Source of the DNA: Dehalococcoidia bacterium UBA5627
GTDB lineage: Bacteria > Chloroflexota > Dehalococcoidia > Dehalococcoidales > UBA5627
Direction of reading: 5' to 3'
Assembly: GCA_002421585.1 (NCBI GenBank)
Contig: DIKD01000072.1
Coordinates: 1 to 10,385 of the forward strand
DNA: 10,385 nt
Shown here: positions 6,805 through 10,385 of the stretch, piece after piece
Layout of the letters: the number at the start of each line of letters is the position of its first letter
Numbering within the stretch: the first letter of the stretch is position 1
Notes under the pieces: model-generated
Databases searched by the model: none
Seen by the model: the letters and a program-made list of their open reading frames with translations, nothing else
Told to the model about the DNA's origin: nothing
Made by a program: the position numbers and the translations under genes

Positions 6805-7038
6805 TTAGCGGACAGACCGACATAAAGCGGCATTATTTCCGCAGTTTTCACAGTAGTAACACTGATTGTTCCCCTCTGTATTTACACTAACCAACTCACC
6901 GCACTTACTGCACAATACCTCGGTTATGTTTTTCATATAACCACATTGCAGGCAATGGTCGAACCATGTATTTTCATCGACATCTATATACATATCTCCC
7001 CCGCATTTGGGACATTTTTTCGCTTTCCACATAACCAT
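6805..7038 (-). CDS. Multi-CxxC zinc-ribbon protein
   Basis: This 77-residue protein has two tandem zinc-ribbon-like modules. Cysteine pairs are C9/C12 (KCPKCGG), C29/C32 (HCLQCGY), C43/C46 (LCSKCGE) and C60/C63/C66 (QCYYCENCG), plus C73. The pattern suggests two metal sites in a small nucleic-acid- or protein-binding adaptor, but no family is certain. ATG 7038 follows a G-rich ribosome binding site (GAGGGGG, about 7 bases upstream); an ATG two codons later is a possible alternative. The gene lies just left of the insertion sequence, whose predicted left end is about 90 bases upstream of this start. Its promoter region may therefore have been affected by the insertion. Confidence 0.75.
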   Translation of the reverse strand: MVMWKAKKCPKCGGDMYIDVDENTWFDHCLQCGYMKNITEVLCSKCGELVSVNTEGNNQCYYCENCGNNAALCRSVR

Positions 7039-7211
7039 TTTGCCACCCCCTCTTCCTTGATAATGGCTTTTTGTTCAATAATTACAATACCAGTCTTTTT
7101 GATTTAACACCTATATTTTAATTCTCTGCGGGACTGGTGTATGTAACCTAAGTCTCATAAAATAAAAATTTGTGAGCGACAAATAGAGGAAATAAGTTAG
7201 GTAATTATCCC

Positions 7212-7240
7212 TTGACATCACGTAACATTTATGATAATAT
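7212..7240 (+). promoter_or_regulatory. Transposase promoter
   Basis: A perfect TTGACA (7212-7217) is followed by GATAAT (7233-7238, 15-base spacer) or TAATAT (7235-7240, 17-base spacer). It sits inside the predicted left end of the element and 20 bases before the transposase ATG. Confidence 0.6.
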
Positions 7241-7259
7241 TATATGTGAGGTGAACGTG

Positions 7260-8110
7260 ATGAACAAATACACAATAAAGGATTTTAACAAAACTTTTCC
7301 CGATGATGATTCTTGTCTTGAATGGTTAAGGAATTATATATATCCTGAAAAGATTGTTTGCCCTACTTGTCAAAAGCCTACTAAACATCATCGAATTACT
7401 ACAAAGAAAGTTTATGGATGTGATTATTGCGGTCATCAAATATCACCGACGGCCGGTACAATCTTTGACCATTCATCGACACCTTTGAAATTATGGTTTT
7501 ATGCTATCTATCTAATGAGTTCTACACGTTGCGGTATATCTGCTAAACAAATCCAGCGTGAAACCGGAGTTACCTATAAGACAGCCTGGAGAATGTTTAA
7601 TCAAATCCGTTCATTATTACAAGAGGGTTATAAGCCAACACAAGGCGAATTCGAGGCTGATGAAACCTATATAGGTGGGAAACACACAAGGGCAAAAGAG
7701 GTCGTGGCTCAGAGAATAAAACTCCGGTATTCGGTGTAGTAGAAAGAGATAACAAGGTATCTGCTATTAAAACTAAATACCTTAAAAGTATATCGGTATA
7801 TCCTTTGATTAAAGAGCGTGCATTACCAGATAGCACAATTTATACCGATGAATATAATGTCTATGATAGCCTTTCAAAACAAGGCTATGACCACGAAAGA
7901 GTACAGCATAACCTTGAAGTTTACGTTGTAGGCAAAGCTCATACAGACACAATCGAGGGGTTTTGGTCATTACTTAAAAGGGGGATATCTGGAGTGTATC
8001 ACGCTGTTAGTGAAAAGTATTTACAGGATTATATAAACGAATATGCTTTCAGATATAATCATCGAAAAGACGATAAGCCTATGTTTTGGTCGGTTTTGGA
8101 GAAGATTTAA
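7260..8110 (+). pseudogene. IS1595-family transposase split by a -1 frameshift
   Basis: ATG 7260 has GAGGTGA at 7248-7254. The first part (159 codons to TAG 7737) holds a zinc ribbon (C34/C37, C54/C57), an HTH (about 95-115, KQIQRETGVTYKTAWRMF) and the first catalytic Asp in EADETYIGGK (Asp134). The rest lies in the -1 frame: KGKRGRGSENKTPVFGVVER, then TDEYNVY (second Asp, codon at 7847), then GKAHTDTIEGFWSLLKRGISGVYH and a terminal EYAFRYNHRK ending at TAA 8108. The shift falls between about 7677 and 7700, and both halves are otherwise complete. A lost base is the simplest cause; slippage at the AAAA run (7694-7697, A-AAA-G) is an alternative, though this family normally uses a single frame. 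If the frame is lost, the copy is inactive. Confidence 0.88.
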
Positions 8111-8192
8111 CAGGTTTACATACCTTTTTAAGGTCTGCTATAAATTCTTGTCTAGTGATAGCGGTTTGTTTACTCTCAATGACCTTGCCCAT
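8079..8192 (-). CDS. Small third gene of the HicB-like operon, tail inside the IS
   Basis: A 37-codon frame begins at ATG 8192 with GAGGAG (8200-8205) exactly 7 bases upstream, overlapping the last 5 codons of the preceding gene. The N-terminus MGKVIESKQTAITRQEFIADL reads like a real protein (charged, helix-forming). From about codon 21 onward the sequence lies in the predicted right end of the IS and in the transposase gene on the opposite strand (KKVCKPVKSSPKPTKT, stop TAG 8079-8081). I infer that the IS landed in this gene, replacing its true C-terminus. The function is unknown. The strong ribosome binding site and coupled overlap are the main evidence that it is translated. Confidence 0.5.
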   Translation of the reverse strand: MGKVIESKQTAITRQEFIADLKKVCKPVKSSPKPTKT

Positions 8193-8421
8193 CCGCCCAC
8201 TCCTCAAAATCGGTGAGTGTAAAACCTTCCTTTTTTAATGTTAGTTCTAAACATCTCTTGGGGTAAGGCTGGTTATAGTAAATTACCACAGGCAAATATC
8301 CAATTTCAAAACCCTCTCCGGGTTTTAATGCTACTTTCCCAAATTCTTCATATGATTTTGCATACCCACGAGATGCAAAAAATTCATACAACCTATAACC
8401 AAGCACTAGGTCATCAGGCAT
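8176..8421 (-). CDS. Unrecognised 81-residue partner of the HicB-like protein
   Basis: This is a soluble 81-residue acidic/aromatic protein. A short N-terminal part (MPDDLVLGYRLYEFFASRGY) is followed by KSYEEFGKVALKPGEGFEIGYLPVVIYYNQPYP and a C-terminal helix (LTLKKEGFTLTDFEEWADG). Its ATG overlaps the upstream stop codon (TAATG at 8421), a typical arrangement for co-produced partners. It does not show the HicA pattern (a GSHH-type dsRNA-binding fold with catalytic His), so it is not a recognisable HicA toxin. It may be a toxin of another kind, an accessory protein, or unrelated to toxin-antitoxin biology. I know no family for it. Confidence 0.7.
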   Translation of the reverse strand: MPDDLVLGYRLYEFFASRGYAKSYEEFGKVALKPGEGFEIGYLPVVIYYNQPYPKRCLELTLKKEGFTLTDFEEWADGQGH

Positions 8422-8705
8422 TAAACACCCACTAATATCGGTCTTAGGTTATCCGACCATTCCTTTTGTTCACTTACGACCTTATAAGGAATACCCAGTT
8501 TTTTCATTGTTTCAATAAAAACACCCTCTTCGGATAAAGCCTTAAAACTTGTTTTAATCGTATCCTCTAATTTCGATATTGCTTCTTCCTTGCTTATTCC
8601 ACAAGCAGATATTTGCAATTTCTCATTATAGGCGGTGTAAAACTCTCCGTCTTTTTCTATTACGGGGTCATCAACCCATAATTGAAGCATAATCCTTTTT
8701 TCCAT
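8421..8705 (-). CDS. HicB-like (RNase H-fold) antitoxin-type protein
   Basis: This 94-residue protein reads MLQLWVDDPVIEKDGEFYTAYNEKLQISACGISKEEAISKLEDTIKTSF after a short basic start. It matches the HicB layout: two strands, an x-G-x-Y-x-A-Y turn, a central strand with AcG, then (T/S)xEEA and a helix. A C-terminal extension of about 40 residues carries no obvious HTH or ribbon-helix-helix domain. ATG 8705 is chosen because AGGAG (8713-8717) lies 7 bases upstream; a GTG at 8732 would add nine residues without a site of its own. A strong palindrome lies 31 bases upstream, suggesting autoregulation. It overlaps the 81-residue gene by one base. The HicB call is by pattern only, and no hicA is adjacent. 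Confidence 0.7.
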   Translation of the reverse strand: MEKRIMLQLWVDDPVIEKDGEFYTAYNEKLQISACGISKEEAISKLEDTIKTSFKALSEEGVFIETMKKLGIPYKVVSEQKEWSDNLRPILVGV

Positions 8706-8729
8706 TCTCTTTCTCCTGTTGTTGCCATG

Positions 8730-8754
8730 CACTATAAACTAATTAGTTTTAGTG
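8730..8754. promoter_or_regulatory. Palindromic operator candidate of the HicB-like operon
   Basis: AAACTAATTAGTTT (8736-8749) is a perfect 14-bp palindrome, flanked by CACTA (8730-8734) and TAGTG (8750-8754), which pair if one base (8735) is bulged. It lies 31 bases upstream of the HicB-like ATG and overlaps a possible -10 (TATAGT on the minus strand), as expected of a self-repressing operon. Confidence 0.45.
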
Positions 8755-8775
8755 ATTATGCAAATAGGCAACACT

Positions 8776-8791
8776 ATATACACTTATAATA
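8776..8791 (-). repeat. 16-bp direct repeat, copy 1
   Basis: ATATACACTTATAATA here is identical to 9229-9244. The second copy forms the predicted -10 region of the ferredoxin gene. This one lies about 70 bases upstream of the HicB-like ATG in the same orientation, so it may be a duplicated promoter core. Confidence 0.7.
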
Positions 8792-9008
8792 TACACCTAC
8801 ATATCTATGTTACCTGTAGCATCTAGCGTTGTCAATAACCTTTCGTGCCTATTTGTTGATTTTTTCTAAATATTTTTATAACATTGTCAATAGTTTTTTA
8901 TATTATTATTCTTTTACATATACGTTACTTTAAGGGATAGTTACCATAAGTTATTTATAACAAAATTAAAACGGTTAAAACAGTGAGGTTTATAAGAAGA
9001 GAGTTTAA

Positions 9009-9212
9009 CTATGCAAAAACTATTACAAGCGGACAGCATATAGCGTAATTAGGGCAAACCGCCTCGCAAATACCGCACCAATCACATTCTACTTCATCAA
9101 TGACAACAACAGTCTTATTGACTATCATTATTCCGTTTTCGTGGCACACCCCAACACAAAGACCGCACCCGCCACATTTATCTTTATCTATTTCAGGCTT
9201 CATTGTAAACAT
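9009..9212 (-). CDS. Small dicluster [4Fe-4S] ferredoxin
   Basis: This 67-residue electron-transfer protein has two 4Fe-4S motifs, CGGCGLCVGVC near the N-terminus and CDWCGICEAVCP in the second half. Eight cysteines fit two clusters, with two extra Cys in the tail (YAICCPLVIVFA). The tail is unusually hydrophobic and could pack on a partner or the membrane. I chose ATG 9212 (MFTMKPEIDKDKCGGCG), with AGGGG at 9223-9227. A GTG at 9236 in the same frame lies inside the predicted -10/start-site region and is unlikely. The gene is downstream of the Crp/Fnr regulator on the same strand, with a box for such a regulator in front. The redox partner is not in the window. Confidence 0.85.
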   Translation of the reverse strand: MFTMKPEIDKDKCGGCGLCVGVCHENGIMIVNKTVVVIDEVECDWCGICEAVCPNYAICCPLVIVFA

Positions 9213-9228
9213 ACCATTTACACCCCTA

Positions 9229-9281
9229 ATATACACTTATAATACATGTCTCTTTTAAAAATGTATGTGACATTTATCTCA
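9229..9281 (-). promoter_or_regulatory. Ferredoxin promoter with a Crp/Fnr-type box
   Basis: On the minus strand a TATTAT -10 (9239-9244; overlapping TATAAG one option) sits in copy 2 of the 16-bp repeat (9229-9244), giving a start near 9232. Upstream, TGAGA-N6-TCACA (plus strand TGTGA-N6-TCTCA, 9266-9281) is a 4-of-5 match in one half-site and 5-of-5 in the other to the Crp consensus. Its centre, 9273.5, is about 41.5 bases from the start, the classic class II activator position. The box touches the end of the regulator gene. Confidence 0.45.
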
Positions 9282-9950
9282 TGAATATGTTTGAGATATC
9301 ATTTTTAATGCTTCTCTATCTTTGATTATCAGTTTGTGTTTATCAAAACCGATAATGCCATCATCTTCCATTGCCTTAAGCGAGCGGCTTATAACCTCTC
9401 TGGCGGTTCCTGCCATAGCCGCCATATCGCGCTGAGTCAATCTGGCGCCGGACTGTCCATCGCGCACCGCATTCTCCAGCAGAATCCCAGCCAATCTCCC
9501 GTTTACTCTCTTAAAAGACAGTTCTTCAACCAGAGTGACCAGTCGACGCGTTCTTTTTGCCAGTATATGTATTACATTGGAAGCAACAAGCGGATATTTT
9601 CTCATCAGCATTTCTATATCCCTCTTGTTAATCATATAGACAACTACCTGCATCATTGCCTGTGCGCTGGTCGCGTTTAAACCACCGTTGAATAGAGGAA
9701 GTTCGTTTAATGTCTCTTCGGGATGTGCAATGGAAAGAATCTGTTCTTTACCGTCCGGAGAGGTCTTGAATATTTTCACCACACCCGAAGCCAGAAATAT
9801 AAGGGATTCGGTAGCATCACCCTCAAAGAAAAGCATCTCATCACGTTCGTACTTTTTTTCTATGATGAGTTTGATTATCGGCTCAAGCTCTTCGGGTTTT
9901 AACCCTGCAAAGAATACCGATGTATTAACCAGTTCTGCTTTTGTTTTCAT
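9279..9950 (-). CDS. Crp/Fnr-family transcriptional regulator
   Basis: This 223-residue regulator has an N-terminal cyclic-nucleotide-binding-type beta barrel (about 10-125; FEGDATESLIFLASGVVKIFKTSPDGKEQIL), a long dimerisation helix and a C-terminal winged HTH (RLTQRDMAAMAGTAREVISRSLKAMEDDGII, about 169-199). It contains no cysteine at all, so it cannot carry an FNR-type iron-sulfur cluster or a redox thiol pair; the signal may be a small molecule or haem. The recognition helix reads REVISR. It combines the Arg/Glu of Crp with the Ser-Arg of Fnr, so the target half-site is not obvious. ATG 9950 has only a weak ribosome binding site. It is upstream of and co-oriented with the ferredoxin and may regulate it. 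The specific ligand is unknown. Confidence 0.93.
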   Translation of the reverse strand: MKTKAELVNTSVFFAGLKPEELEPIIKLIIEKKYERDEMLFFEGDATESLIFLASGVVKIFKTSPDGKEQILSIAHPEETLNELPLFNGGLNATSAQAMMQVVVYMINKRDIEMLMRKYPLVASNVIHILAKRTRRLVTLVEELSFKRVNGRLAGILLENAVRDGQSGARLTQRDMAAMAGTAREVISRSLKAMEDDGIIGFDKHKLIIKDREALKMISQTYS

Positions 9951-10067
9951 AATTTTTTTGCTTCAGTAATATTGCCCCAATGCTCAGGGCACCATAATAA
10001 TAATTGATTTTGCGCTTAAAAACAATACTTCAGATACTATCGACATCAACAAAACCGGGCATACATT

Positions 10068-10385
10068 TTAAAAAAGGCTCTTTTCGATTTCTTTTAATCT
10101 TTCGATTCCCTTGATTTCATAAGGACGCATTGCCAGTTCAATAATATCTATATTTGTAAACTTTTCATATATCATATCGAGATATCTTCTTTGTTGAGCT
10201 GCTTTAGACTTCAAAAACTCCGATTCGTCGGTTTTAATAACGTTATTTACCACCAATTGCCCGATTTTAAACCCGTTTCTCTCCATTTCCTTGGAAACAC
10301 CTTCCAGCTGCTCGAAAGCCAGTGCCTCCGGTATGGTTACAATGGTAAAACGCACTTCCCGACGCAGAAAATCGAGGCAATCACC
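10068..10385 (-). CDS. ArsA/GET3-type ATPase, C-terminal part
   Basis: This is the last 105 residues of a P-loop ATPase of the ArsA/TRC40/GET3 family, reading in from beyond the right edge. In-frame sequence runs from 10385 (GDCLDFLRREVRFTIVTIPEALAF) without a stop, so the GTG at 10355 is internal. Family marks are FTIVTIPEALAFEQLEGVSKEME, where ArsA-type proteins have their PEALxxxE block, then NGFKIGQLVVNNVI, an RRYLDMIYEKF segment, and a terminal EIKGIERLKEIEKSLF. The N-terminal P-loop and switch regions are outside. The CxxC metal site often found before RRAxQ..YL in this family is replaced by LKSKAAQQRR. Such ATPases drive tail-anchored protein insertion or oxyanion export; which applies here cannot be told. 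The gap to the regulator is 117 bases, with no clear terminator. Confidence 0.85.
   Translation of the reverse strand, partial: GDCLDFLRREVRFTIVTIPEALAFEQLEGVSKEMERNGFKIGQLVVNNVIKTDESEFLKSKAAQQRRYLDMIYEKFTNIDIIELAMRPYEIKGIERLKEIEKSLF

Larger units (their letters stand above)
7130..8133 (+). mobile_element. IS1595-family insertion sequence (boundaries approximate)
   Basis: An element of about 1 kb carries an IS1595-type transposase. A candidate left end, GGGACTGGTGTATGTAACCT (7130-7149), matches the inverted right-end sequence AGGTTTACATACC (8112-8124) over GTATGTAA(A)CCT with one indel. The 5-base direct repeat TCTGC lies just outside at 7125-7129 and 8134-8138. The family usually makes 8-bp duplications, so the outer limits, especially on the right where the GGGACTGGT part of the repeat is missing, are uncertain. 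The element is AT-richer than the housekeeping genes around it. Confidence 0.6.
8706..9008. other. AT-rich intergenic region with palindromes and repeats
   Basis: About 300 bases between the HicB-like gene and the ferredoxin stop contain no credible gene on either strand. It is strikingly AT-rich and holds several repeats: the palindrome at 8730-8754; a 10-bp inverted repeat CAAATAGGCA (8761-8770) / TGCCTATTTG (8846-8855); a direct repeat TTGTCAATA (8829-8837 and 8884-8892); and GTTATTTATAAC (8950-8961). It also contains the first copy of a 16-bp sequence repeated before the ferredoxin gene. It looks like a regulatory region or an old insertion boundary. Confidence 0.6.

Noticed and set aside
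7677..7683. GGGAAAC, a known -1 slippery heptamer, in the transposase gene
   Set aside because: It is in the wrong phase: the reading frame is GGG AAA CAC, not G GGA AAC, so tandem slippage there does not apply.
8176..8421. HicA toxin next to the HicB-like gene
   Set aside because: The 81-residue protein lacks the short basic HicA fold and its GSHH-type catalytic histidine region.
8706..8732. GTG 8732 as start of the HicB-like protein
   Set aside because: The AGGAG at 8713-8717 sits inside this extension, ideally placed for ATG 8705.
8706..9008. CRISPR array or origin in the repeat-bearing AT-rich region
   Set aside because: Repeats are few, short, differently spaced and of mixed orientation; no regular repeat-spacer pattern and no cluster of DnaA-box-like sites was seen.
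9213..9236. GTG 9236 as the ferredoxin start
   Set aside because: It falls inside the predicted promoter, has no ribosome binding site, and would add eight residues before a well-placed ATG at 9212.
9973..9991. TGCCC / GGGCA hairpin as a terminator between the ATPase and regulator genes
   Set aside because: A 5-bp stem with a 9-base loop and no following T run on either strand.

Overview
The window looks like chromosomal DNA of an anaerobic bacterium. The single-subunit glycyl-tRNA synthetase, a TfoX N-terminal-domain protein, an ArsA-type ATPase, a small 2x[4Fe-4S] ferredoxin and several tiny Cys-rich proteins together fit Chloroflexota (Dehalococcoidia-like). That placement is an inference from gene content, not a proof. 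Most genes are compact housekeeping genes with clear ribosome binding sites. The segment from about 7.04 to 9.25 kb is visibly more AT-rich and carries an insertion sequence and accessory genes.

Layout. The minus strand starts with the 5' part of an SbcD-type nuclease (577 to the left edge). Upstream of it is glyQS with a probable terminator, and upstream of that a five-helix DUF1648-like membrane protein that may share its transcript. A divergent lipoprotein gene (2833-3220, plus) is frameshifted. It converges on rph (RNase PH, minus), which has its own extended -10 promoter. A divergent PlsY-like acyltransferase (plus) follows, then a TfoX-domain gene interrupted by one in-frame TAA. Next come a small Cys-rich protein and pncC (both minus). 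A near-consensus promoter then drives a two-helix membrane protein and a DUF167/YggU protein (plus), and a minus-strand zinc-ribbon protein follows.

The accessory stretch holds an IS1595-family element whose transposase is split by a -1 shift. Its right end runs into a minus-strand operon: a HicB-like protein, an unrecognised 81-residue protein and a third small reading frame whose tail lies in IS DNA. Upstream of that operon are an AT-rich intergenic region with palindromes and repeats, a dicluster ferredoxin gene, a Cys-free Crp/Fnr-family regulator and the C-terminal part of an ArsA/GET3-type ATPase running off the right edge.

How the genes may work together. The Crp/Fnr protein and the ferredoxin look linked: a TGTGA-N6-TCTCA box sits at about -41.5 from a predicted ferredoxin start site. 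The HicB-like operon has a palindrome close to its start and may regulate itself. The most interesting points are the HicB-like operon with no recognisable HicA, the divergent PlsY with altered signature motifs, the proposed Crp-type box, and three interrupted genes (lipoprotein, TfoX, transposase) within 5 kb.
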